From DASYLJ01 sp964432595 (lineage in GTDB: Bacteria > Desulfobacterota > Binatia > DP-6), in NCBI GenBank assembly GCA_964432595.1, contig CAYSOF010000023.1, positions 55,332 through 119,331 on the forward strand: a stretch of 64,000 bases of DNA, given 5' to 3'. The notes beneath the pieces are model-generated. The model saw nothing but the letters and a program-made list of their open reading frames with translations, ran no database searches and had not been told where the DNA came from. Of the stretch, positions 44,768 to 53,740 are shown one piece after another. A program made the translations under genes and the position numbers. Numbering within the stretch: position 1 is the first letter of the stretch; the number at the start of each line of letters is the position of its first letter.

Positions 44768-47506
44768 ATGATCCTCGCCACCCCGCCAACCATCGTCCCG
44801 CTGGACGCGATCGGGACGCTCCCGGAGCCCACGGGCAACGTCGCCGAGGCCGGGGCCGTGGCCCGCGAGTTCGTGGCGCGCGTCAAGACGGAGCTCCGCG
44901 CGCGGCACGACGCCGGCGCGGGCGGCCTCGCGGTGGTGGCCGCCTACACGGAGGCGATCGACCGGCTGCTCTGCCTGCTGTTCGCCGACGCCACGCTCCA
45001 CTTCCAGGCGCGCAACCTGCGCATCAACCAGCGCTGCACGATGATCGCGCAGGGCGGCTACGGCCGCGGCGAGCTGAATCCGGCGTCGGACATCGACCTG
45101 CTGGTGCTCTACCCATGGAAGGTGAACCCGTTCGTCGAGACCGTCACCGAGGTGGTCCTCTACGCGCTGTGGGATGCCGGTCTGCACGTCGGGCATGCGA
45201 TGCGAAACGTGCGCGAGTGCTCGCGGCTCGCGGCGCACGACCTCAAGGTGAAGACCGCGCTGCTCGACGCCCGCTACATCTGCGGCGACGCCGACCTGTA
45301 TCGCGAGTTCGACGAGAGCATGCTCGACACCGTCTGGAGCGGGAGCCAGGCGGCGTTCTTCAAGGAGAAGCTCGCCGAGAGCGTCGACCGGCACGGCCGC
45401 GCCGGCCACAGCGTCTACCTGCTCCAGCCGCAGCTGAAGGAAGGTCAGGGCGGTCTGCGCGACCTCCACACGGCGCTCTGGATGGCCAAGGTGAAGTTCA
45501 AGGTGCGCACGATCCGCGAGCTGGTCGCGCTGGGCGTGCTCGGCGAGCGCGACGTGGCGTCGCTGGACGCCGCCATCGACTTCCTCTGGCGCGTGCGCAA
45601 CGCGATGCACTTCGACACGGGCTCGCACGCCGACCACCTCACGTTCGAGATGCAGGAGCGGCTCGCGCCGGCGCTCGGATTCGGCGAGGGACGCCGCGGG
45701 ACCGAGGCGTTCATGCGCGGGTACTACGGGCACGCGACGACGGCGAACCGCGTCAGCGAGGCGATCATCGCCCGCTGCGCGGTGCACAGCGAACCGTATC
45801 GACGGTCCCCCGTGCGCGTGATCCGCGACGGCATGCGGATCCAGGGCGGCACGTTGTCGGTGACCGGGCGGAGCGTGTTCGAGCGCGATCCGGGCGCGAT
45901 GATCGCCGTCTTCGCCGAGGCGCAGCGTCACGAGGTGCAGCTCGCCGAGTCCACCCGCGAGTGGATTCGCGAATCGTTGCCGCTGCTCGGGCCGGTCCGC
46001 GCCGATCCCGCGGTGGGTGCGTCGTTCCTGACCATCCTGCGTGCGCGCGCCGCCGTCGCCGACACGTTGTTCGAGATGCACCGCCTGGGCGCGCTGACGG
46101 CGCTCATCCCCGAGTTCGGAAACCTCGATTGCCTGATCGCCCACGATCCGTTCCACATCTATACCGTCGATCACCATTCGCTGATGGGCGTGCGCGAGGT
46201 CGAGCGGCTGCGCGCCGGTGAGTTCGCCGACGAGGTGCCGTACCTCACCGAGGTCATGCGCGAGGTGCAGCGTCCCGAGATCCTGATGCTCGGGATGATG
46301 TTCCACGACGTCGGCAAGGGGCACGGCAAGGACCACTCGGGCCGCGGCGCCGTCATGATGCGCGACATCGGCGTCCGTCTCGGTCTCAACGAAGACGAGA
46401 CCGCCGCGGCCGTATTCCTCGTGCAGCATCACCTGCTGATGTCGCACCTCGCGCAGCGCCGCGACGTGCACGACGACCAGCTCGTGATCGACTTCTGCCG
46501 TACCGTGGGCACCGTGGAGAATCTGCAGCGCCTCTACGTGCTGACCTACGCCGACATGCGTGCCGTCGGTCCCGGCGTATGGAACAACTGGCGCGGCACC
46601 CTCGTCACCGAGCTCTACCGGCGGGCCCGCGAGTTCTTCGAGAAGGGGATCTTCGAGGCTGAGGATCGGGCGGCGCGCGCGACACGCGTGCGCCAGCGCG
46701 TGATCGCGGCCGCGTCCGGCGGCGAGCGCGAGGCGGTGGCGGAGTTCCTCGCCTCGATGCCCGACGGCTACGCGCTGACGACACCGGAAGAGATGATCGG
46801 CGCGCACGCGGCGCTGCGCCGGAAGTTCGCGCGCCGGGAGGAGGCCGGGGACGTGCCGGCGGTGGCGAAGCACGTGGCGCCGTTCCCGGAGCGGGGCTTC
46901 ACCGAGCTGGCGATCTGCACGCGCGACCGGCCGGGCCTGTTCGCGATGCTGTCGGGCGTGCTCGCGTCACACGGGATGAACATCCTGGCGGCCCGGATCG
47001 ACACCAGCCGCGACGGCGTCGCCCTCGACGCGTTCCGCGTCTCGCACGACGCCAGCGAGGTCGCCATCGACCACGAGCGCTGGGAGCGTGTCGACAAGAC
47101 GCTGCGCGCGGTGCTCGGCGGGACGCTCGATGTCGAGGAGCTGGTGCGGCGCAGCAGCCGGCCGTCGCTGCTCTCGAGGAAGAAGCGTCCGGTGCCGACG
47201 CGCGTCGAGATCGACAACCGCGTGTCGACCGACTTCACCGTGCTCGACGTCTACGCGGGCGACCGGGTGGGCTTGCTGTTCACGATCACGAACTGCCTCT
47301 ACCACCTGTGGCTCTCGATCCACCTCGCGAAGATCACGACCATGGTGAACCACGTCCTCGACGTGTTCTACGTGACGGACAGCGAGGGGCGGAAGATCGA
47401 GGATCCCGAGCGGCTCGAGACGATCCGGCGCGAGCTCGCCCAGGCGCTGTCGCCGAGTGCGAGCGACGCCGGCGACGGCGTCGCTCGCGCGGCGAGCGGG
47501 CAGTAG
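44768..47506 (+). CDS. glnD: Bifunctional [protein-PII] uridylyltransferase/uridylyl-removing enzyme
   Basis: A 912-residue nitrogen sensor. The nucleotidyltransferase domain has GGYGRGELNPASDIDLLVL (96-114), the HD domain has FHDVGKGHGKDHSGRG near 511-526, and two ACT domains follow (from ~714 CTRDRPGLFAMLSG and ~821 DRVGLLFTITNCLYHL). All four modules are complete, so glutamine sensing and both activities are expected. ATG 44768 was chosen; TTG 44720 in frame would add 16 residues. No glnB or amtB is in the window. Confidence 0.94.
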   Translation: MILATPPTIVPLDAIGTLPEPTGNVAEAGAVAREFVARVKTELRARHDAGAGGLAVVAAYTEAIDRLLCLLFADATLHFQARNLRINQRCTMIAQGGYGRGELNPASDIDLLVLYPWKVNPFVETVTEVVLYALWDAGLHVGHAMRNVRECSRLAAHDLKVKTALLDARYICGDADLYREFDESMLDTVWSGSQAAFFKEKLAESVDRHGRAGHSVYLLQPQLKEGQGGLRDLHTALWMAKVKFKVRTIRELVALGVLGERDVASLDAAIDFLWRVRNAMHFDTGSHADHLTFEMQERLAPALGFGEGRRGTEAFMRGYYGHATTANRVSEAIIARCAVHSEPYRRSPVRVIRDGMRIQGGTLSVTGRSVFERDPGAMIAVFAEAQRHEVQLAESTREWIRESLPLLGPVRADPAVGASFLTILRARAAVADTLFEMHRLGALTALIPEFGNLDCLIAHDPFHIYTVDHHSLMGVREVERLRAGEFADEVPYLTEVMREVQRPEILMLGMMFHDVGKGHGKDHSGRGAVMMRDIGVRLGLNEDETAAAVFLVQHHLLMSHLAQRRDVHDDQLVIDFCRTVGTVENLQRLYVLTYADMRAVGPGVWNNWRGTLVTELYRRAREFFEKGIFEAEDRAARATRVRQRVIAAASGGEREAVAEFLASMPDGYALTTPEEMIGAHAALRRKFARREEAGDVPAVAKHVAPFPERGFTELAICTRDRPGLFAMLSGVLASHGMNILAARIDTSRDGVALDAFRVSHDASEVAIDHERWERVDKTLRAVLGGTLDVEELVRRSSRPSLLSRKKRPVPTRVEIDNRVSTDFTVLDVYAGDRVGLLFTITNCLYHLWLSIHLAKITTMVNHVLDVFYVTDSEGRKIEDPERLETIRRELAQALSPSASDAGDGVARAASGQ

Positions 47507-47509
47507 GGC

Positions 47510-48412
47510 GTGGCCGCCGGAGCGCTCGACGCCAGCGTCGACGAATACCTCGACTGGCTCGCCGTCGAGCGCGGGCTGGCGCGGCGGTCCGTCGAAGCGT
47601 ACGCGCGCGACCTGGGCGCGTTCGTGCGCGGGCTGGTGGCGCGGAAGGTCCGCGGGCCCGGCGCGATCCGTGCGGCCGACGTCCGCGCGCATCTCGCCAC
47701 GCTGACGGATCGCGGGTTGTCCCCACGCAGCCAGGCGCGGGCCCTCGCGGCCGTACGCGGGTACTTGCGCTTCCTCGTTCGCACGCAGCGGCTCGCCGAG
47801 AATCCGGCCGCGGACCTGCGGGTGCGCCGGCCGGGTGGCGCGCTCCCGCACGCGCTCGTCCGTCCCGACGTGACCCGGCTCGTCACCGCGGACACGGCGG
47901 GGGCATGTCGTGGGCTGCGCGACCGTGCGCTGCTCGAGGTGCTGTACGCATGCGGCCTGCGGGTCTCGGAGGCCACCGGGCTGCGGCTCACGCAGCTGAA
48001 CCTGGACGCGGGGTGGCTCACCGTCGTCGGCAAGGGGCGCAAGGAGCGCGTGGTCCCGATCGGCGAGCCGGCGCGCGACGCGCTCGTTGCCTACCTCACG
48101 CGGGAGCGGCCGCGCGTGCTGCGCGGGCGTCGCAGCGACTTCGTGTTCCTCGGTCCGCGCGGGACGCCGCTCACGCGCCAGGCCGTGTGGAAGCTCGTCA
48201 AGCGGCGCGCGACGGTGGCGGCGGTCGATGCGAACGTCTCGCCGCACACGCTGCGCCATACGTTCGCGACCCATCTGGTCGGCGGCGGCGCCGACCTGCG
48301 CGTCGTCCAGGCGTTGCTCGGCCATGCCGACATCGGGACGACGCAGGTGTACACGCACGTGGCGCCGGAGCGCCTGCGCGCCGTGCATCGTCGCCACCAT
48401 CCGCGCGCCTGA
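47510..48412 (+). CDS. xerD: Tyrosine recombinase XerC/XerD
   Basis: A 300-residue recombinase for chromosome dimer resolution. The SAM-like N-terminal domain is followed by the catalytic domain with all six residues visible: Arg in YACGLRVSEA, Lys in VGKGRKERVV, His-x-x-Arg in SPHTLRHTFAT, His in LLGHADI, and Tyr in TTQVYTHV. No phage genes are near, which favours a housekeeping Xer. Its last codons lie in a 22-base segment that is repeated just after the stop. Confidence 0.9.
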   Translation: MAAGALDASVDEYLDWLAVERGLARRSVEAYARDLGAFVRGLVARKVRGPGAIRAADVRAHLATLTDRGLSPRSQARALAAVRGYLRFLVRTQRLAENPAADLRVRRPGGALPHALVRPDVTRLVTADTAGACRGLRDRALLEVLYACGLRVSEATGLRLTQLNLDAGWLTVVGKGRKERVVPIGEPARDALVAYLTRERPRVLRGRRSDFVFLGPRGTPLTRQAVWKLVKRRATVAAVDANVSPHTLRHTFATHLVGGGADLRVVQALLGHADIGTTQVYTHVAPERLRAVHRRHHPRA

Positions 48413-48443
48413 GGCACGCGTTCGCCACCATCGGCGCGCCTGA
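48391..48443. repeat. 22-bp near-perfect direct repeat across the xerD stop
   Basis: Bases 48391-48412 and 48422-48443 match at 21 of 22 positions and are offset by 31 bases. The first copy codes the last residues and stop of the Xer recombinase; the second lies in the non-coding gap. Confidence 0.7.
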
Positions 48444-48460
48444 AAACGCCGCGGCCTCCC

Positions 48461-48489
48461 TTGCCACGCGCCCCGGCGCTTCGTAAAAG
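48461..48489 (+). promoter_or_regulatory. Candidate promoter for folD and the gcv genes
   Basis: TTGCCA (48461-48466) and TAAAAG (48484-48489) are 17 bases apart, with an expected start near 48496 and GTG at 48510. The -35 is the start of a 10-base inverted repeat whose other arm (48507-48516) covers the start codon. Confidence 0.5.
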
Positions 48490-48509
48490 ACCGGGCACCG
48501 GAACCTCGC

Positions 48510-49352
48510 GTGGCAAAGACGATCGACGGCAAAGCAGTGGCGGCGGCGGTGCGGAGCGAGGTGCGGGAACGCGCGACGCGCCTGCGCGAGCGCGGGGTGG
48601 AGCCGGGCCTCGCGACCGTTCTCGTCGGCGACGATGCGGCGTCCGCCGTGTACGTCGGCATGAAGGAGAAGGCCTGCGCCGAGGTCGGCATCCGGTCGTT
48701 CGGACACCGCCTGCCGGCGTCCGTCGCGCAGGACGAGCTGCTCGGCCTGGTGGCGCAGCTCGGCCGCGACGAGCGCGTCCATGGCATCCTCGTGCAGCTG
48801 CCGCTGCCCGCGGCGCTGTCGACCGACGCGGTGATCGAGGCGATCGTCCCGGCGAAGGACGTCGACGGCCTGCATCCGGTGAGCCAGGGGCGCCTCATGG
48901 CGGGACGGCCCGGGCTGCGGCCGTGCACCCCCGTCGGCGTGATGCGGCTGATCGACGAGACCGGCGTCACGCTCCGCGGGGCGCATGCGGTCGTCGTCGG
49001 CCGGAGCGTGCTCGTCGGGAAGCCGATGGCGCTGCTGCTGCTCGAGCGGCACGCCACCGTGACCATGTGCCACTCGCGCACCCGCGACCTCGGCGAGGAG
49101 ATCGGTCGCGCGGACGTCGTCGTCGCCGCCGCGGGACAGGCGGGGCTCGTGCGCGGCGCATGGATCAAGCCGGGCGCCGTCGTGATCGACGTCGGCACCA
49201 ATCGCGGCCCCGACAAGAAGCTCGTCGGCGACGTCGAGTTCGCCGCGGCGGCCGAGCGCGCCGCCTTCATCACGCCCGTCCCCGGCGGCGTGGGCCCGAT
49301 GACCGTCGCGATGCTGCTCGCGAACACGGTGACGGCGGCCGAGGCGGCCTGA
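48510..49352 (+). CDS. folD: Methylenetetrahydrofolate dehydrogenase/cyclohydrolase
   Basis: A 280-residue enzyme linking 5,10-methylene- to 10-formyl-THF. YVGMKEKACAEVGI carries the catalytic Tyr and Lys, GILVQLPLP and DVDGLHPVSQGRL are signature stretches, VVVGRSVLVGKPMALLL is the NADP loop and TPVPGGVGPMTVAMLL the end motif. It leads an operon with gcvT, gcvH, gcvPA and gcvPB, so methylene-THF released by glycine cleavage is channelled into one-carbon metabolism. GTG start; no strong ribosome site. Confidence 0.96.
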   Translation: MAKTIDGKAVAAAVRSEVRERATRLRERGVEPGLATVLVGDDAASAVYVGMKEKACAEVGIRSFGHRLPASVAQDELLGLVAQLGRDERVHGILVQLPLPAALSTDAVIEAIVPAKDVDGLHPVSQGRLMAGRPGLRPCTPVGVMRLIDETGVTLRGAHAVVVGRSVLVGKPMALLLLERHATVTMCHSRTRDLGEEIGRADVVVAAAGQAGLVRGAWIKPGAVVIDVGTNRGPDKKLVGDVEFAAAAERAAFITPVPGGVGPMTVAMLLANTVTAAEAA

Positions 49353-49356
49353 CGCG

Positions 49357-50469
49357 ATGGCGCGTCGCACGGCACTCTACGACGAGCACGTGGCGCTCGG
49401 CGCGCGGATGGTCGAGTTCGCGGGTTGGGACATGCCGGTGTCCTACGCCGGCATGCTCGAGGAGCATCGCGCGGTGCGCGAGCGGTGCGGGCTCTTCGAC
49501 GTCAGCCACATGGGCGAGATCGACCTGCGCGGCCCGGGCGCGGCGGCACTCTGCCAGCAGCTCACCGTCAACGACGTCGAGCGGCTGCGCGACGGCGACG
49601 GGCAGTATTCGCTGCTGTGCAACGAGCAGGGCGGGGTCATCGACGACCTGATCGTCTACCGGCTCGCCGCGGATCACTTCTTCCTCATCGTCAACGCCGC
49701 CAACGCGGCCGTCGACCATGCATGGATCGCCGCGCACGCGACGCCGGACGTGACCATCGTCGATCGGAGCGCCGCGCTCGGGCTGCTGGCGCTGCAGGGC
49801 CCGGAGGCGGAGGCCGTGCTGGGCACGCTGACCGCGCTCGATCTGCGGGGCATGCGGCCGTTCACCATCCGCGAGGCTCGTGTCGCGGGGCTCACGGTGC
49901 TCGTCTCGCGTACGGGCTATACCGGCGAGGACGGCTTCGAGATCGTCGTCGACGCGGCCGAGTCGCCGCGGCTCTGGCGAGACGTCGTTGCGGCGGCCGG
50001 GCGGCGGGGCGGGCAGCCGGCGGGCCTGGGCGCGCGCGACACGCTGCGGCTCGAAGCGGCCCTGCCGCTCTGCGGAACGGACATGGACGCCGACACGACA
50101 CCGCTCGAGGCCGGCCTCGCGTGGGTGGTGAAGCTCGCCAAGCCCGCCTTCGTCGGGCGCCCCGTCCTCGCGGCGCAGGCCGCCGAAGGGGGCCATCGGC
50201 GCCTCGTCGGGATCCAGCTCGACGAAGCCGGCATCCCGCGCCACGGACACACGGTCTGGCAGGACGACCGCCAGATCGGCGTCGTGACCAGCGGGACGAA
50301 ATCGCCGACGCTGGGCACGTTCATCGGGATGGCCTATGTGGAGGCGGCTGCCACGGCGCCCGGGACCCGCGTCAGCGTCGACATCCGCGGGCGGCGGCTG
50401 CCGGCGCGGGTGGTTCCGCGCCCCTTCTACCGTCGCACGCCGCGGGAGGCATCACATGCGAGTTCCTGA
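49357..50469 (+). CDS. gcvT: Glycine cleavage system T protein (aminomethyltransferase)
   Basis: A 370-residue THF-dependent enzyme that takes the aminomethyl group from lipoyl-GcvH. YDEHVALGARMVEFAGWDMPV, LFDVSHMGEI, RTGYTGEDGFEI and GLGARDTLRLEAALPLCG are diagnostic, the last with the folate-binding Asp/Arg region. It begins four bases after folD and overlaps gcvH by 14 bases. Confidence 0.96.
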   Translation: MARRTALYDEHVALGARMVEFAGWDMPVSYAGMLEEHRAVRERCGLFDVSHMGEIDLRGPGAAALCQQLTVNDVERLRDGDGQYSLLCNEQGGVIDDLIVYRLAADHFFLIVNAANAAVDHAWIAAHATPDVTIVDRSAALGLLALQGPEAEAVLGTLTALDLRGMRPFTIREARVAGLTVLVSRTGYTGEDGFEIVVDAAESPRLWRDVVAAAGRRGGQPAGLGARDTLRLEAALPLCGTDMDADTTPLEAGLAWVVKLAKPAFVGRPVLAAQAAEGGHRRLVGIQLDEAGIPRHGHTVWQDDRQIGVVTSGTKSPTLGTFIGMAYVEAAATAPGTRVSVDIRGRRLPARVVPRPFYRRTPREASHASS

Positions 50470-50848
50470 AGATCTGCGCTACACGAAGGACCACGAGTGG
50501 CTCCGCGTCGAGGGCGGCGAGGGCGTCGTCGGCATCACCGATTTCGCGCAGGACGCGCTCGGCGACGTCGTCTTCGTCGAGCTGCCGGCGGTCGGGACGG
50601 CGCTGCGTGCGGGCCAGACGTTCGGCGTCGTCGAGTCGAACAAGACGGTGTCCGATCTCTTCGCGCCGCTCGACGGGACGGTCGTCGCGGTGAACGAGGC
50701 GTTGCGCGAGCAGCCGGAGGTCGTGAACCAGGATCCCTACGGTGCCGGGTGGATGGTGCGGATCGCGATCAGCGGCGGGACGGCCCCGACCGATCTGCTC
50801 GACGCGGCGGCGTACGGCGCGCACGTGGCGAGCGAGCAGGCGAAATGA
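50456..50848 (+). CDS. gcvH: Glycine cleavage system H protein
   Basis: A 130-residue lipoyl carrier. YTKDHEWLRVEG, VGITDFAQDALGDVVFVELP and VESNKTVSDLFAP with lipoylated Lys63 are standard; the NKTVSD form differs from the more common VKAASD. GGGAGG at 50444-50449 sits six bases before ATG 50456, which decides the start. It shuttles the aminomethyl group between P, T and L proteins. Confidence 0.96.
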   Translation: MRVPEDLRYTKDHEWLRVEGGEGVVGITDFAQDALGDVVFVELPAVGTALRAGQTFGVVESNKTVSDLFAPLDGTVVAVNEALREQPEVVNQDPYGAGWMVRIAISGGTAPTDLLDAAAYGAHVASEQAK

Positions 50849-52215
50849 GCGGGTACTCTCCGCATACGCCCGGCGATCTGGCGGCGATGCTGCAGGCGAT
50901 CGGCGTCGCGAGCGCGGACGATCTCGTCGCGCACGTTCCGGGCCACCTGCGCGCGACGGCGGGCATCGATCTCGCGCCCGGGCTGACCGAGCCGGAGCTG
51001 CGGGCGCGGTTCGTCGCGCTCGCCGCGCGCAACACGGGCGCCGACGGGCGCGCCGTGTTTCTCGGCGCCGGGGCGTATCCACATTTCTCGCCCGGGGTCG
51101 TGAATCAGATCCTCCTCCGCTCCGAGTTCGCGACGGCGTATACCCCGTATCAGCCGGAAGTGAGCCAGGGCACGCTCCAGGCGATCTTCGAGTTTCAGAC
51201 GTTCTCCGCGTTGTTGCTCGGTCTCGAGGTCGCGAACGCGAGCATGTACGACGGGGCGTCGGCGACCGCGGAAGCGGTGCTGATGGCGCGCCGCCTGCTG
51301 CCCGACCGTCGCGTCGTGCTGCTCTCGCGTGCGTTGCACCCGCACTATCGCGAGGTGGTCGCCACGTACCTGCGCGGCCTGGCGGGCGTCGAGCTGCGCG
51401 AGGTCGGCTTCGCGGAGGACGGCCGCACGGACGCCGACGCCCTTCGCGCCCAGGTCGGCGCCGACACGCTGTGCGTCGTCCTCGGGTATCCGAACGTGTT
51501 CGGCGTCATCGAGGACGTCGCGGGCATCGCCGGCGTCGTGCACGCGGCGGGCGGCCTCCTCGTGACCGCGACCTGCGAGCCGCTCGCTCTGGCGCTCGTG
51601 CGCTCGCCGGGCAGCGCAGGCGCGGACATCGCGGTCGCCGAAGGGCAGAGCCTCGGGCTGCCCGTGTCGTACGGCGGACCGGGCGTCGGCCTCTTCGCGA
51701 CGCACGAGCGGTTCCTGCGCTCGATGCCCGGGCGCATCGTCGGTGAGACCGTCGACGCGGACGGCCGGCGCGGCTTCGTGCTGACGCTCGCCACGCGCGA
51801 GCAGCACATCCGGCGCGAGCGCGCCACGTCGAACATCTGCACCAACCAGGGCCTCTGCGCGCTCGCGGTGACGGTCTACCTGTCGATGCTCGGACGCAAC
51901 GGGCTGAAGCGCCTGGCACGCGTGAACTACCAGGCGGCGCATGCGACGGCCGCGCGTCTCGGCGCCGCTGGGCTCACGCTGCCGTTCAAGGCGCCCTTCT
52001 TCAACGAGTTCGTCGTACGCAGCGACGCGGCGGCGCGCTGGGAGCAGGTCGCGGAGCAGGAAGGCGTCGTGGCGGGGTTCCCGCTCGGCCGCTGGTATCC
52101 CGAGCTCGGCGACGCGCTGCTCGTCTGCGTCACCGAGACGCACACGGCGGCGCAGGTCGACCAGCTGGTGCGCACGCTGCAGCCGGCCGCGGCGCGGTCC
52201 GCCGGAGGACGATGA
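50845..52215 (+). CDS. gcvPA: Glycine dehydrogenase (decarboxylating) subunit 1
   Basis: A 456-residue N-terminal half of the split P protein. FLGAGAYPHFSPGVVNQILLRSEFATAYTPYQPE is the family opening, ANASMYDGASATAEAVLMA and PVSYGGPGVGLFAT follow, and ERATSNICTNQGL is conserved. It lacks the PLP Lys, which is on subunit 2, as normal for two-subunit P proteins. ATG overlaps gcvH. Confidence 0.95.
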   Translation: MSGYSPHTPGDLAAMLQAIGVASADDLVAHVPGHLRATAGIDLAPGLTEPELRARFVALAARNTGADGRAVFLGAGAYPHFSPGVVNQILLRSEFATAYTPYQPEVSQGTLQAIFEFQTFSALLLGLEVANASMYDGASATAEAVLMARRLLPDRRVVLLSRALHPHYREVVATYLRGLAGVELREVGFAEDGRTDADALRAQVGADTLCVVLGYPNVFGVIEDVAGIAGVVHAAGGLLVTATCEPLALALVRSPGSAGADIAVAEGQSLGLPVSYGGPGVGLFATHERFLRSMPGRIVGETVDADGRRGFVLTLATREQHIRRERATSNICTNQGLCALAVTVYLSMLGRNGLKRLARVNYQAAHATAARLGAAGLTLPFKAPFFNEFVVRSDAAARWEQVAEQEGVVAGFPLGRWYPELGDALLVCVTETHTAAQVDQLVRTLQPAAARSAGGR

Positions 52216-52216
52216 C

Positions 52217-53695
52217 ATGCTGCTCGACGAACCGTTGATCTTCGAGCGCGGCTCGCGCGGACGGCAGGGCTGGGACGTGCCGGGCGACGCCGGCAGCGCC
52301 GAGTTCGGTCTACCAGCCGACCTGCGTCGCGAAGACGATCTCGCCGGGATGCCGGAGGTGGGCGAGCTGGAGGTCCTCCGCCACTTCGTGCGCATGTCGC
52401 AGTGGAACCTGAGCGCCGCGACGACCCTGTATCCGCTCGGCTCGTGCACGATGAAGTACAACCCGGTCGTGAACGAGGAGCTGGCGCGCCTGCCCGGCTT
52501 CGCGGCGCTGCACCCGCTCGCGCCGGATGCGCTCGCGCAGGGCGCGCTCGAATTGATCGACACGCTCGAGCGGGCGTTGGCCGCCGTGTGCGGCCTCGAC
52601 GCCGTCACGCTGCAGCCGGCCGCGGGGGCGCAGGGCGAGCTGCTCGGCATGTTGCTCGTGCGCGCGTACCACGTCGATCGGGGGAACGCGCGCCAGCGCG
52701 TGCTCATCCCGGCGAGCGCGCACGGCACGAACCCGGCCAGCTCGGCGCTGTGCGGCTACGACGTCACCGAGGTGCCGGTGAACGCGCGCGGCCTGCTCGA
52801 GGCGTCGGCGGTCGCTGCGGTCATGGACGAGAGCGTCGCCGCGCTCATGGTGACGAACCCGAACACGCTCGGGCTCTTCGAAGAGCAGATCGAGGAGGTC
52901 GCGCGCGTCGTCCACGCGAAGGGTGGGCTCGTCTACATGGACGGCGCGAACATGAATGCGCTGATGGGCGTGGCCAAGCCGGGCGACATGGGCGTCGACG
53001 TCATGCAGTTCAACCTGCACAAGACGTTCTCGACGCCGCACGGCGGGGGCGGTCCGGGCGCGGGGCCGGTCGCGGTCCGGGCGATCCTGCGCGACTATCT
53101 GCCGGCGCCGCGCATCGTGCGCGACGGCGCCATGCTGCGCTGGACGGAGGACTGCCCGAAGAGTGTCGGCCGCGTGCGGTCGTTCCACGGCAACTTCGGC
53201 ATCCTGGTGCGGGCGCTCGGCTACATCGAGCGGCTCGGCGGCCCGGGGCTCGCGGAGGCGACGCGGCTCGCGATCGTCAACGCGAACTATCTGCGGGCGC
53301 GACTCCAGGGGACGTATCACCTGCCGTACGACTCGCCGTCGATGCACGAGTGCGTGTTCTCCGATCGGCATCTCGCCGAGCACGGCGTGCACACGCTGGA
53401 CGTCGCGAAGCGTCTCCTCGACCACGGCTTCTATGCGCCGACGATCTACTTTCCGCTGGTCGTGAAGGGTGCATTGATGATCGAGCCCACCGAGACGGAG
53501 AGCAAGGCGACGCTCGACGAGTTCGCCGATGCGATGCTCGCGATCTCGGAAGAGGCACGTACGGACCCGGCGAAGGTCCTCGGGGCGCCGCACGACACCC
53601 GGCTCTCGCGGCTCGATGAGACGCGCGCCGCGCGCCGTCCGGTACTACGCTGGCGGCCCGCCGGGAACGCCGGCGTAACCCCCGAACAGCCTTAG
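52217..53695 (+). CDS. gcvPB: Glycine dehydrogenase (decarboxylating) subunit 2
   Basis: A 492-residue PLP-bearing half of the P protein. YPLGSCTMKYNP, IPASAHGTNPAS, DGANMNALMG and FNLHKTFSTPHGGGGPGAG with PLP Lys269 are all intact. GGAGG at 52204-52208 lies eight bases before ATG 52217. It forms the decarboxylase with GcvPA and donates the aminomethyl group to GcvH. No lipoamide dehydrogenase gene is in this cluster. Confidence 0.96.
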   Translation: MLLDEPLIFERGSRGRQGWDVPGDAGSAEFGLPADLRREDDLAGMPEVGELEVLRHFVRMSQWNLSAATTLYPLGSCTMKYNPVVNEELARLPGFAALHPLAPDALAQGALELIDTLERALAAVCGLDAVTLQPAAGAQGELLGMLLVRAYHVDRGNARQRVLIPASAHGTNPASSALCGYDVTEVPVNARGLLEASAVAAVMDESVAALMVTNPNTLGLFEEQIEEVARVVHAKGGLVYMDGANMNALMGVAKPGDMGVDVMQFNLHKTFSTPHGGGGPGAGPVAVRAILRDYLPAPRIVRDGAMLRWTEDCPKSVGRVRSFHGNFGILVRALGYIERLGGPGLAEATRLAIVNANYLRARLQGTYHLPYDSPSMHECVFSDRHLAEHGVHTLDVAKRLLDHGFYAPTIYFPLVVKGALMIEPTETESKATLDEFADAMLAISEEARTDPAKVLGAPHDTRLSRLDETRAARRPVLRWRPAGNAGVTPEQP

Positions 53696-53701
53696 TGAAA
53701 C

Positions 53702-53730
53702 TTGAATTCTCCGTGGCCGGCATGTACGGT
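53702..53730 (+). promoter_or_regulatory. Candidate promoter for the HNH gene
   Basis: TTGAAT (53702-53707) and TACGGT (53725-53730) are 17 bases apart. The -10 ends 11 bases before GTG 53741, again giving an almost leaderless transcript. The TTG that could serve as an upstream start is part of this -35. Confidence 0.4.
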
Positions 53731-53740
53731 CACGCCCGGC

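Noticed and set aside
47510..48412. Xer gene as an integrase of a mobile element
   Set aside because: No phage, integron or transposon genes and no tRNA target are adjacent; normal chromosome-type Xer length and context fit better, though the repeat at its end is noted.
49352..50456. Possible glycine riboswitch before gcvT
   Set aside because: Only four bases separate folD and gcvT, and no riboswitch core is visible before folD.
53702..53740. TTG start that would lengthen the HNH protein by 13 residues
   Set aside because: The TTG falls in a -35 box and the added residues are not family-like; GTG 53741 matches the usual N-terminus.
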